Positions 52,540-64,000 of a stretch of DNA of 64,000 bases are shown one piece after another. The translations under genes were made by a program, and so were the position numbers. The notes under the pieces were generated by a model. It saw only the letters and a list, made by a program, of their open reading frames with translations, made no database searches and had not been told where the DNA came from. Source of the DNA: Epiperipatus broadwayi (lineage: Eukaryota; Onychophora; Udeonychophora; Euonychophora; Peripatidae). The stretch lies in the NCBI GenBank assembly GCA_028023455.1, contig JAQFVV010006429.1:558001-622000 (forward strand), given 5' to 3'. Each line of letters opens with the position of its first letter. Positions within the stretch are counted from its first letter, which is position 1.

Positions 52540-53370
52540 GAATGCTTGAAATGGACTATTGAAAAGGAACAGGACAAATATATTAATTATTTAGATTTAA
52601 TTATTACAAGAGATAACAATATATTAAATTATAAATCAATAATTAAGCCACTGCAAAAAGAGGATATATAAATTGTAAATCAAAAGTACCAATTGTGCAT
52701 AAGATGGAAAGTTTTAGATCTTTTTGTTTCATAATAAAAAAATGTGTCTTTATCAAAGTGATAAACTGAAAAATATTGAGATATTTGCTAAAGAATTGCT
52801 TGATGTTGGTTATAAAATGGAACAAATAAACAATACTTTATGTCAATTTAAAAAAAAGTTATAATCGTTTAAAGGAAATGAAGATTAATAGTAAATAATG
52901 GATATCTATTCCACTTATTTCAAATCCACAAGTGAAATTTTTTAAGAATATATATAAAAATGTGTTTAATGTTTTATTCTACATTCCAAACAATATTAAT
53001 AAATTAGTCAATAATCCTAAGGATGTCATGCCTATCAAGCAGAAAAGTAATATCATATATGAACATTTTTTGTGATTGTATGCTCTCATATATAGGTGAA
53101 TCTAGGTGCTGTACTGGAGAAAAGATTGAGGGAGCATGAATTGTTATTAAGTGTGTAAAAAAGTAAAAATAATGGTGATTTAATGTCTTCTTCAGTTTTC
53201 TTTGATCATGAAACACCATGTAAATATAAATTTAAATTTAATTTTGAAAATGTGAAATTACTTTATGAAGAGAGAAACCATAATAAAAGAAAAATTAAGG
53301 AGGCAATTTTTATAAATAGGAATAAAATGCATTTGATAAATAAACAAGCTACTAACTTTAAAATATAAAA
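52540..53370 (+). pseudogene. Penelope-like element, reverse-transcriptase end to GIY-YIG endonuclease
   Basis: WTIEKEQDKYINYLDLIITR (about 52552-52611) fits the segment after the catalytic Asp pair. Then come KELLDVGYKMEQINNTLCQF (about 52790-52850), the linker VKFFKNIYKNVFNVLFYIPN (about 52930-52990), a Cys-containing stretch ending in SYIGESRCC-like residues (about 53080-53115), and SSSVFFDHETPCKYKF to KRKIKEAIFINRNKMHLIN (53183-53345). Collinear with the 33.4-34.1 kb copy but with more stops and frameshifts. The core YIGE is closer to consensus than in that copy. Confidence 0.75.
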
Positions 53371-54555
53371 TTCATGAGATTTGAATTGATGACATTTGCT
53401 TCTGCTTTGTTTTTTTTTTAATTTGAGGCAGGTTTAAGAAATTAACCGAAAATACTTCTGCATATTTAAGGATTGTTTATAATAGTTTGTTACTGTTATA
53501 TTTATTATTTTTATTGTAATTATATATAAATACATATCACTAGATATTTCTGCTATAATTTAAAATGTATACCTCTTAGGCATATATCAAATTTAGTATG
53601 TGCACATGACAATGTATGTGTTTATAATTGATTAAAAATATGTAAAATGTTTAATATTTTTACTTTGATAAATAAATACTGTTTTTTTTTTATAAAAAAA
53701 CTTACCAAAACTATATTATAAATGAACTTCATATAATTGTTTCTTTAACCAGAATATGGGATTTTAGATTAAATTTGAAATAGATGTGCTTTATTACTTT
53801 CACAGACATTTTAAACAAACATACAAAATTTTACCAAGTTATATTAAACTTGAATGTATTAAATATCAATTTTAAAATGTTAAAAAAATGTTATATGGAA
53901 AAAAAATCTATACACTGTCCTTTGGAGAGCTAACAAATAAACATTTTTCAACTTTAATAAAAACAATTAATAAAATATAGCAATGTTACAGTTTCAAACT
54001 AAATACATGAGCATTTATATTATTACTAAAATAGAAACCAATAGTTAATATTTTACTACAATTAGAAAATATTAAAATTCAAATTAATTTTACAATTAAC
54101 AAAGAAAAATATCAACTTTTCAGTTAACACAAACACATATTCAAATATTTATTACCACTAAACCAATATCAAAAATATGGACCCAAAATATGTATAAGTG
54201 TTTATTAAATTAAGCAAATAAAACTTTAAAACAAATTTTGAATTTTATCTAAAGTTATTGAATATATGGCTGCAAAATAAATTACTAAATTAATATAAAA
54301 ACATATATTAGTAGAGATATGAATATAAAAAGTTGTAGGTATCAATAATTTTCATTAACTGATAATAGTGCAAATTTATCTTGAGCATTTAGCTCTAACT
54401 GTAAAGGTTTAGCATCTTAATCATCACATAATACATAATCAATTCCCCACTGGATATCTATAATCGACCATAGTGCTCAATGCTTTACACATGGTAATTA
54501 ACTGTGGCATAAGTAAATGAATAAATTAATATGTAGTCATTGCATATGCACATCC
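53371..54555. other. A+T-rich spacer between two Penelope-like fragments
   Basis: No recognisable sequence. It could include untranslated parts of either fragment. Confidence 0.45.
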
Positions 54556-54559
54556 AAAT

Positions 54560-55340
54560 TAATAAAATTTGAAATAATAAACTACTAATAATGATGCATA
54601 CTGAAAGTGATAAATTGTTGATGTATGTTCAGAGTGTTTATAATATTGCTTTATCATGTGGCCATAAAACAAATCTATCATCAATATAACATAAAAAACT
54701 TTAAGTGGATGTGAAATAATATTTATGGTTATTGCCTTATGCAAATCTAGATATTCAGGGACAACAAAGCTAAAGCCATTGCCATCTTTAGATTTTGTTG
54801 GATGAATTCTGATACTTTTTCCAATTTTCAAGATTTTGTTATTAATTTTAAAATGTCTCTAGAATTTCTAACAGAATAATGTGCCTTGTATGCATCCTTA
54901 AAAAAAAATCTAGACAAGTGTTGGCATAGTAAATTTATAAAATTAACAATAAACTTTATTGTCAAGTTATCCTTGTGGATTTTTAAAAGACAATAAAATC
55001 ATAGATATTTTGCAGAAATATGTAGTTATTCTAATTTTTGCTACACTTTTATCTTAGCTTGGTGTAACAAGGTTTCTTATTTTCTTATCATAAGTAATAA
55101 TATCTATTACAAATGTAGCATAGCTTTTGTTAGGAAAAACAATGATTATAGATTTGTCACATTTGGGAAGATTTAATAACTTATTCAATAGAAATTGTGA
55201 CTGATGTTCTTTTTATTTTTCAGTATAATTCTGCTGTTTCTTGTAGAAGCAATTTTTGAATGATTTCTTCTGTTGGTGCCATTATATATGTTAAAGTGAT
55301 TGTGAGAAGAGAGATTTCACCATAGTAGATTACAGTAAAA
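54560..55340 (-). pseudogene. Penelope-like reverse-transcriptase fragment, minus strand
   Basis: On the minus strand DKSIIIVFPNKSYATFVID followed by TYDKKI (about 55165-55090) aligns with the same region of the 16 kb copy (DNSIIIFLDDKANATVVM). Lower down, GNGFSFVVPEYLDLHKAI and LKVFYVILMIDLFYGHMI (54790-54640) occupy the place of motifs before and around the catalytic pair; the YVDD-like box is not preserved. Frames shift and stops occur. It faces the + strand fragment at 52.5-53.4 kb. Confidence 0.6.
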
Positions 55341-55584
55341 AATTAAAATCTTAAGTAGCACATCATAGAGCAATGGTCTTTGTATTATCAATATGAACAT
55401 TAAATGAAGAGAAATATAAAGGAATCAAGTGATTGATTAAAATTTTATCATTTTTTTTTTATATTATGACAGCTAGATAATGTTCAATAATGAAATAGTT
55501 AATTATTAGCTAAAAATATACGTTTGATTGAAAATCCTTATTGACTTAAAACAACTTCTACATTGTTTCCAGTAAGCCCAGAAC

Positions 55585-55635
55585 ATGTATATAGTAGATG
55601 AATGCTTCTACTACTACAGTTTGAATCCCTACGCT
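55585..55635 (+). mobile_element. Possible tRNA-like SINE head
   Basis: AGTTTGAATCCC (55618-55629) resembles a B box and ATAGTAGATGAAT about 25 bases earlier is a weak A box. No tail or body was recognised. Confidence 0.25.
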
Positions 55636-55639
55636 TAAT

Positions 55640-57037
55640 TAAAATCAATATAAATTATAAATTTTAACCGTAATTCTTAGATAAATATTCAAAAAAATTA
55701 AGGGATTAAAATGAAGCTGAGTTGGAGAATATTCTAAATCTATTTTGGTGATCACCGGTAGGATTATGTATTAAAAATTATCGTTTATAAAAATAGATAG
55801 GCAGATACATACACTCAATATATATATATGCGCATACACATAATTTTAATCTATATTTGATTTAAGGGGGAAATTGTTATTCAATATTTATAGGTTTTTA
55901 AAATAAATTTAAAATATTTTAAACATCTTGTTTTAATTTTTTCCTTCTTTTTTAAAAAAAGCAAAAAAAAAAAAAAGTTTAACTTAAGATAATAAATAAA
56001 TCTAATTTCATTTAAAGTAATATATACTTCATGTGCATTTGCGTCGTTCAGCCAATATTAAAATAACAAACATCTAACATAAACATATCTAAATGATTAT
56101 CGCATCTGTAAAACATATTGTTTGCTCTTAAAGAAAAATATTTTTTAACTTTATAAAATAGTTAAATATATATAAAAATTGATTTTTAACCCAATATCAT
56201 ATTTTATTTGTATTTATTTTATTATCTGAAAATTATTTTATGAATGTAAGTGATACTTTGAAATAATTTTTAGTTTTGTAAATGAAAATAGTAGCGTTAG
56301 AAATTGCGCATATCTTAACGGTACTTTTGCAATAACACTCACTTTAACTTATGTAGGTTATTTTTATCAAAATCTTTCAAAGTAACCAAGGAGTAGAGTG
56401 CCACAAATAAGTGATAAACTTGGGAACCATTACTGGGGTATTTTATTCAATTTTATTTTTAAAGTATAGTTTGTAATACATAAATAATAAATACATAAAT
56501 TAAAATTATGGTTATAATACTTTTAACTATATAAGTAAATGAATATTGTTAAAATTGTATATTAAATATATTACTTAATAAAAAGTTTTTAATATATATA
56601 AATAAATATATAGAATAAAGTTACATTTATAAACATTTTTTAAAAAGTAAAATTAGAAATTAACCTTTTTTTTTGTAATTATTATTGTAATGAAGTATAT
56701 ATAATTATATTAAAATGTTTAACAGTAAATTGATTAGTGTTTGTTTATCAGCTTTTAGGTAATGACAGAAAATTTTATGTGGCAGCGTAAACATGTGGAC
56801 GGTGATTAATGCTTTATCCATAATTTCGATGTAATTGATTTTATTAAAGAAAAGAGATTGGAGTTAAGGAGAAATAGATTTAACCCTGTTTAACAAAACA
56901 TCTTTCTCTTTATATAAAATTCTAATATATTTTCTAATCAACTTTTTTTGTAATATATATATTTTTTTCCAAAAATATTTTTAAACACTTGAAATTTAAT
57001 ACATTTTGGAATTACCTTATAATAACAATCCTTCATG
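55640..57037. other. A+T-rich spacer, nothing recognised
   Basis: No coding or repeat signal beyond homopolymers. Confidence 0.5.
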
Positions 57038-57269
57038 AATTTAATATCCAATTATTTTTTAATCAATTTTAATTTAAATTTAATTCATTCATTTATAACT
57101 TTAACACAACAATTTATAATAAATTTATTTTTAATTCCATATTTAAACCTTTTTAAAAATTCCTTCATATTCATTTTCATATATTCACATAAATTTCCAC
57201 TCTTTTAAAAAATATAATATCATTAACAATATATCAAACACCATACATATCTCTTTACCATATATTATT
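57038..57269. other. 232-base stretch with no G on the + strand
   Basis: From the base after the G at 57037 to the base before the G at 57270 there is no G, while C is common (tens of residues). The asymmetry is not a simple repeat. It precedes a stem-loop with GAAACG and a possible polyadenylation signal (AATAAA at 57504), so it may belong to an unrecognised retroelement terminus. Confidence 0.7.
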
Positions 57270-57424
57270 GAAAAATCAAAAATTAAATCATAATTTCTCT
57301 TCTAATTGTAAAAACACCATATATCATTATTCTTCACATTATATATCTTATTGATATAAAAATATAATTTATATTCTTAAAATATTTATACATGTGTATT
57401 ATTTTGTCTGTACATCCTTAAATA

Positions 57425-57520
57425 TGACTGTAATGATGTAAAACAGTTGAAACGTTGGAAAGTGTATGATAATATTATATATATGTTCATTATTAATTGT
57501 AAAAATAAAGCTTTTTTGGA
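57425..57520 (+). other. Possible Penelope-like terminus with stem-loop and GAAACG
   Basis: ACTGT (57427-57431) and ACAGT (57443-57447) form a 5-bp stem with an 11-base loop, followed by TGAAACGTTGG. The arrangement resembles the stem-GAAA motif at 33.39 kb and hammerhead-type motifs of Penelope-like elements. AATAAA lies at 57504. No Penelope coding sequence was found beside it. Confidence 0.25.
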
Positions 57521-58410
57521 AAGAAAAAAAAGTATGAATTTATGTATATATTTTAAAAGATAAGGTGGTATTAGAAATTGTTATTGATGAATAATGGTAT
57601 TTTATGGTGAACAATATATCACAAATTTTTATGCTAATTGGTCATTGAATTATAAACATTTATCCCAATTTTCCAGTTGTTGGTACAATGTCTGATTCCT
57701 GTGACTTAATCCATTGGCAATAATGTCATGGTGAATCTGATGATAAGATGCAACTGTCTTCATATACTTTATATAATTGTTTAAGCTTTATTACTTTACT
57801 GCTTAGAGATTCATTAAAGAGTCAACTTTCTTTTTGCATTTCATACATTTCTTGATATATTGACTTTGTTTTTCCACTATTAAGTTTTTGATTTTTATTA
57901 CTTTTAAAAATGACATTCGTTTTTTTGTCTTACCTATGAATTTTTTTTATTTAGACATGTTACTATAGAGTCTCATATATAAGTAAAGATAATACCATTA
58001 TGTATCTAAATATATGCCTTATTGTTTCTAGTAAAATAAGTCACACTTTTTCATACTCAAACTACATATATTAATTTTGAAGTCTTCCAAAAGCCTGATA
58101 CTAAACATGTATTTTAACATGACAAAAAATGAATAGTGAATCTTATTGGAGAAATTTCCAAATGAGTTAAGGCATAACGAAAAAAAAAAAATACAGATAA
58201 AGCCATTGGATACTAGTACCCTTTTATATTAGTATGTAAATGACACTTGACTTCATAAACAATTAACTATATTATTTTTTTAAAAATATTGTATTAATAA
58301 AAATAGGATGATTTAGCTTGCTAAAACAATTTTTATTATTATTAATAAATTATGAATGAATAATTAAATGGTTTATTTTTTGATACTTCATAAAATGTTT
58401 AAGCACTGAA

Positions 58411-58472
58411 AGTGTGTTGAGTTGCAGTCAAGATCCATGTATCTTGAATTTCGAGTCAACCACTGAGGCATG
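58411..58472 (-). mobile_element. tRNA-like SINE head, diverged
   Basis: On the minus strand TGCCTCAGTGGTTGACTC (58470-58453) is a good A-box region. GACTGCAACTC (58429-58419) is a poor B box at suitable spacing. Likely a decayed SINE. Confidence 0.35.
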
Positions 58473-59785
58473 TATTTCTGAACATCAAACTATCAAATAC
58501 CATTTCCAGTTTTGTAATTAGTAGACTGTTTTTAATAACTATAACCTGTTATGTTATAATGTATATATTATTATTTCTTATATATAAAAAAATTAATTTG
58601 GCTTAAGAAAAAAAAATAGATTTAATTACTATTATAAATACATATGAATAAGTTTACTGCTATAAATATATAAAAGATGCTGACTAACTAGGCAACAGTT
58701 GCTAAAGAAAGTGATAAAACTTGATTATTATTAGTAATACATTACCACTGATTGCTATCTGTTTACTCTAATTTATTTTAGCATTTTGAATTTGCAATCA
58801 CCTCATAAAATACTAAGGGTTTTCATGGTTTGTTTAATATTTTATAACTGTATATATATAAATATTATTTCTAAAAGTAACAAGTGAACTTAATTTTTCA
58901 TATAAAAGTTAAATCATAATATTTACATATTTACTTTATTAAATTTAAATTTTGCTCTATTGGCATTTTTTAAAATTCAATTTTTTTTACATTAAAATCT
59001 TATTTTAAACATATCCAAAGATTTTATTATATTCTAAATGGAATGTGAACACTTAAACATCTAAGTCATATAAGACCAAATACAGTCAGTCAAAGGAATT
59101 TAGATACTGACACATTAAACTGAGAGAGAATTTTATTTAAAAATATTTACCAATGTTATGCTGTTTGTTCTTTTTGGATTATATAAAAACACTTATATTT
59201 ATTAAATTTTTTTCAAGCTATCATGTTGATACTTCTGCTAAAAGCATGATAAACTGCTGTTTAAATTCCAGAAGAAAACTTATCTTTTTCAAAAAATGTT
59301 ATAATCTTTATTTTGATGTAAAATAAATGTTATCAAAAGTAGTCATCTAATATCTGTTATATATAGTGAGCAATATTACATGATAAGTAAATTTTCCGTA
59401 AAAAGGAATATTTGCGAGCAACAAAATCACTATTTATTCTACTCATACTCTCCATTTAATAAACATAGTAAAATTACTCCAACTCAATATATAAAGTAAA
59501 ATATGTTCTCTCTGTAGCACAGTTTATTTTTATCTTGAACAGGTAATTACATGTACCAAATTCTGATTCTGAGAAAATTCACAAAACAAAAAACATACAA
59601 ACAAACATGCAAACAAAGAAATGTTTAGTGTAAATCACTATTTTAAAATTGTTCCACACTACAATTCTGTTAATTAGCACATGATATTACCATTCTTGAA
59701 TTTGCTAAAAAAAGTAAGTTGAATTTTTAATTTTTAGGCTAAATATGTAAAATATATTACATCAAGAAAAAAAAATTCTATGAAC

Positions 59786-59915
59786 TGTAATTCACTCTAA
59801 TTAATCTACTTTAGAAACAATTATTATAAGCTTGAGCAAATCAGAGTACACAGTTGTAATACTACAGATTTGCCTTAAGTTCTTGAGTAAATTAAAGTAA
59901 TTAGAGTGAATTACT
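59786..59915. repeat. Foldback sequence, about 25-bp arms
   Basis: GTAATTCACTCTAATTA at 59786 is matched inverted by TAATTAGAGTGAATTAC-like sequence ending at 59915, with a few mismatches and a small gap. The loop is about 80 bases. Possible miniature element. Confidence 0.65.
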
Positions 59916-60480
59916 TCTATTAAAGTATATTTCCATATAAGTAGATAAATTCATATAATATTTTATTTATATCAAAAGGGAAGCTTTTTAAAAAAAAATT
60001 AAAGTAAATTTAAATATTTTATATCCTCTCCAATAATAATTGTTTTATTATAGGGTCTTAAACTAATTGCAATATATCTAGTTCGGGTGTTTAATTTTGA
60101 TTCACTCAAAATTAGTGGTGATTCTACAAAACAATAATAAATAAAGCTTATTTCATTTCTCAAACATAAAAGAGTAACAAAAATAAGACTGTTTTTACAA
60201 AAGTTTGGAGAGATATAGCATCATTTTTTATGTTTAACTTTGTAGTTTGTATAGTTTTAGTCTGTTTTTGAATAATTAAAAATCAAAAGTGTTATTATAT
60301 TTAAGAAACAAGTGCTTTAAAGTAGAATTCTTTACACCAAAAGACAAAAATTTACTAAAGTCTAATCAATATTACTAAACAGTCTACTAATCTATATTTT
60401 TATCTCAAATATGAATTCATAAAGTTTTATCAAAGTAATATATCAAATTAGAACTGTTTTTAAAATTATACACATAATAG

Positions 60481-60562
60481 AAAAGATGATTCTAAAAAAA
60501 AGTGTTTAATGGATTTAAAGTAAAAGATGATTCTAAAAAAAAGTGTTTAATGGATTTAAAGT
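60481..60562. repeat. Perfect tandem duplication, unit 41 bp
   Basis: AAAAGATGATTCTAAAAAAA... at 60481-60521 is repeated base for base at 60522-60562. Confidence 0.9.
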
Positions 60563-62448
60563 AAATTAATATATGATAGAAAATCGAAAAAAATAAAGTG
60601 GTTTCCTATTTAAAAATATTACTACTATATATTTGAAAATGATCAAGCCGATTTGCAAAAACTTGACAATTAATATTTTAAAATATTATAAATTTATATT
60701 TTATAAAATGAATTTCTTGACTTTGCTTAAAATATTTCACAAAAAAATATTATGGCTATAAATGGAGTGACTTCTTGAGCACATGTAGAAAATATCACTG
60801 TTATTTTTTAAATAATGTATATGCGTTTTACAATATAATGTAAATTTATATATATATATTTCAACCATATAACACTTAAAAAAATTTGTCTGATAGAAAA
60901 AAAAAAACAGCGCATTATTGAGCGTATATATTTTTCATTTTATTACAAATAATTTATAATATTATTTATGAATATAATTGAAAAATGTGTATATACATAA
61001 ATATAATTATTAGTGACTTGAATTCAGTCTTTTAAATTCCCCATAGCTATCCCAATCCATCCTATATGTCTGACACATATAACGACATATGTGTATTAAG
61101 TATTATATATAAATATCCACATTTAGTAATATATATTTAAATATTTCATGCACTTAAATTTCAAATTTGCAAACCTTTGTTTATCTGAGTATCGATGTGT
61201 ATTTATCATAAACTATACCAATAACGTTTGCATTTAAAAGTCAAAAGACGAAAAAAAAAAGATATTTTAGTTCTACACCTTGAGTAAATAAGTTATTAAT
61301 ATTTTAAAAAAGGAACTTAACTGTTTACTGTTTAAAATAGGACAGCGGGTGGTTAGCAAATCAAATATTTCGATTAAAATCAGGAAACGTTGTTAGACCA
61401 AAAACTATTCCCATTATATTAATTAATATTACTGTAATGAAAATGTATTCTAATTATACACATAATGCAATATAAACAGGGAGGAAAAATCTTTAATTTT
61501 TAATCATTACTAAAGCTAAGAAAATGTAATTATTTTTATACTAATAAAAATTTCATTGACTTCTGCCAATTTTCGTAAGCTAGTTTTTAATATATCTTAT
61601 ATATAAACGCCATGTGAATTATTGTCTGTGAAGCTGTTATACATCCATGTGATTATTTGTCTGTAATACTGTCGCATATCAAATTCACTATTGAAAAATG
61701 GAAAAAACCCTGTAAATTTGTTTTTATATATAAATAAATAACTATGTCTAACAATTTATATTACATGCATAATTATATGCAAAGAAATATTTCTACTCTA
61801 TATTTAATAATCTGTAATTTTAAGCAGCATATTTTATATGAAGTAATTCTGCCATTATTAAACTATAATTTTTATAGTTGTCTATAACTCAGTCAAATTC
61901 ATATATCAAATATCAGGTTTATTTAAAAATATAAATTTTAATTTAGATTTATTAACACTTTGCCAGGTAATGATGGCCTTTTAGACCAAGTACATTTCTC
62001 ACATTTATTTATATAATATTAAAATATTCTATTTAATTTATATTAAATCTTAAAAAAATTGTAAAGCAACCAATTAAAAAAAACATGGCCGGTACATCTG
62101 GTATTTATATAATACATAATTATCTACAATAACAAAAAATAATTATACAACAGCAGAATACATCTATTCTGTTTATGATTCATATCAAATAGTTTTAAAA
62201 AATATTATCATATGCCATCAATGATATATTCAGATTATTATTTAAAATGTTAACTATTTTCTTTTAAAATATGGAGTTATAATATTCATTTTATATCTAA
62301 TCAGTATTTATATATGCAACAATTTTAGACTAGCAAATTGAATCTGTTGCAAGCATATTCATCAAACTTTTCATTCAAAAGCATGTTGAGTTAGTTTGGC
62401 ATTGAGATATAATGACCAATTTTTTTTAATCATGTTTGGACTTTTTTT

Positions 62449-62525
62449 ATGTGTGGTTTAGTGCTGTAATAGAATGCCAATCTCTAGAAAGAAAGATCTT
62501 TGGATCAGTTCTAGTATTGGCAACA
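62449..62525 (+). mobile_element. tRNA-like SINE head
   Basis: TGTGGTTTAGTGCTG (from 62452) resembles a tRNA D-arm and A box. TGGATCAGTTCTAG (62501-62514) resembles a B box about 35 bases later. It lies in a locally G+C-richer patch running to about 62560. Confidence 0.4.
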
Positions 62526-62529
62526 CTCT

Positions 62530-63474
62530 AACTATCTATGAACTCACAGAGGAATAAAGCCAATCAATTATTTTTATTGAGAGTTCTATATCACACAATG
62601 TTCTATCAAAAGCAAAATAATATTATTCATTAGATGTAGTAAAACAGGAAAACTATAAGAATAGAATTAGTAAGCAAATATATAAAGCTGGTAACAAATT
62701 ACATATAATTTGCAACAATAAAGAAACAAAATTTAATCTAATCATATAAAGCAGGCATTTTATTCACCTACTAGAATACTATTAGACCTTATTATTATTA
62801 TTATAGTTAGATGATATATTTTGAGGAACACAAATGTAATGTACAATTGACAATTAATGACAATGTATATTAATGTTGATATCAAATGTCAAATTACAAA
62901 TCTTGTGCTAGGATCATGAGATTAATTAAGCATGGTTAAAAATTATTTATTATGATGATCATGATATAATACTAATAAAAATATTTAGTAATGCATTTAA
63001 CAATTATTATCAAAGATTGTGCTCATTTTTTAGTGAGGGTGAGATGCTAAAAAAAATATAAAAATAAACTTGATCACTTAAAAGAATTTTTTTTGACACA
63101 CCTTCATGTAAAAAAGTTAGTGATAAAAAATAATCATATATTTGTATAATGATGGGTGTCTAATAAATATTTAATAGTAGTATTACTAAAAAATAATTAA
63201 ACTAATTTTGAGAATTATTTTAACTTTATGTGCATTATTAGCGTAATATTAGTTTGATATTATCTAACTAACATCTTACAGAATATATTGTTGTTTTCCT
63301 GAGAAGTATTTCTGCAAACATGTTTCAGAAAAGATTACTCTTAGCCATTCACTACCAGTATTTATTTAGAAGAGATTCTAAATCTTTCAATAATAAATAA
63401 TTTATAACACATTATTAAAATATATAACAATTATTATGTCTTCTTTTTATGAATCTTGTTAGTTCTATTAACTA
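62530..63474. other. A+T-rich spacer, nothing recognised
   Basis: No coding or repeat signal. Confidence 0.5.
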
Positions 63475-63602
63475 AATCTATCTATTTATCTGTCAATCTA
63501 TCTGTTTTACTCTTCATCAGGCTGTTAGTTGATCAGTGTCACTCTATCCATCCATTTATCTACCTGTCCATTCATCTGTCTATCCATCTATCTATCTATA
63601 AA
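63475..63602. repeat. Degenerate TCTA/TCCA tetranucleotide tract
   Basis: Interrupted CTAT, CATC, TGTC and TTTATC units over about 125 bases resemble the 30 kb array but are more decayed. The 98-codon frame across it is not a gene. Confidence 0.75.
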
Positions 63603-64000
63603 TCTATATATGAATTTGTGTTATTAATTATCCATGGCAATTACTGTATTTTTACAAACATTTTTCAAACACAAATTGTAAATGTGGACACAAATGACAT
63701 TTGGACTGTAGTTTTCTCTAACAAGAATTACAACTATCATTCAGCAAGATAAAATTGTTAAACAATAACATAATTACTCTTATACTCATGTAAAACCTAT
63801 CCCTAATCTTGTTTAATTGTTTGAAAATTGTATGTACTTATATTTTCCACTGAATTATGTAATACAACAATAAATTAGTCTCATTGTTGGACAGAGTTAT
63901 CTCTAATAGTTAAAAAATAATATTAATTTATAAAAATATTATTCATCAAATTTAATAAACTATCTATCTAAAAATATCTACATTTTCACTTACTAAAAAA
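63603..64000. other. A+T-rich end of window
   Basis: Nothing recognised. Confidence 0.5.

Larger units (their letters stand above)
58473..62450. other. A+T-rich spacer with a hairpin and a tandem duplication
   Basis: The hairpin at 59786-59915 and the tandem repeat at 60481-60562 are listed separately. Nothing else recognised. Confidence 0.5.

Overview
The window looks like strongly A+T-rich (roughly three quarters by eye), non-genic eukaryotic DNA from an animal genome. It carries Penelope-like elements with GIY-YIG endonuclease domains, several non-LTR retrotransposon (LINE) lineages, tRNA-derived SINE heads, foldback elements, and long TA, TAA, TCA and TATC microsatellites. I found no host protein-coding gene, rRNA or functional tRNA. 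An invertebrate is most likely. The TATC/TGTC/CATC microsatellite style and repeat mix would suit a mollusc such as a cephalopod, but nothing here proves it, and I saw no copy of the common octopus SINE that I would recognise.

Layout. 0-9 kb: unrecognised sequence, then a decayed LINE reverse transcriptase (3.86-4.99 kb), a second LINE C-terminal relic ending in a zinc finger (6.65-7.29 kb), a minus-strand tRNA-derived SINE (7.5 kb) and two small tandem arrays (8.5 and 8.9 kb). 9-16 kb: mostly featureless apart from a SINE-like tRNA head at 14.1 kb. 16-22 kb: a nested mobile-element cluster with a nearly full-span but dead Penelope-like element, a SINE, a foldback fragment, and a decayed endonuclease/reverse-transcriptase LINE interrupted by two foldback elements. 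22-33 kb: little except a near-perfect 57-bp-arm hairpin (23.2 kb) and two large microsatellites (26.6 and 30.0 kb). 33-36 kb: two Penelope-like fragments head to head, and a LINE fragment. 36.6-42.4 kb: the best-preserved element, a two-ORF LINE with recognisable endonuclease, reverse transcriptase and two zinc knuckles. It is broken by only a few stops and single-base frameshifts and bounded on both sides by TAA microsatellites. 44.2-47.5 kb: a minus-strand LINE of the same superfamily as the one at 19-22 kb. 52.5-55.3 kb: two more Penelope-like fragments in opposite orientation. 55-64 kb: SINE-like heads, a 232-base stretch without a single G on the + strand, a hairpin and a perfect 41-bp tandem duplication.

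The retrotransposon proteins act on their own elements: endonuclease nicks the target and reverse transcriptase copies RNA into it. Every copy here is disabled. Identifications rest on translating the sequence and recognising family motifs by eye, with no database search. Boundaries of decayed elements are approximate, commonly within about 50-100 bases.
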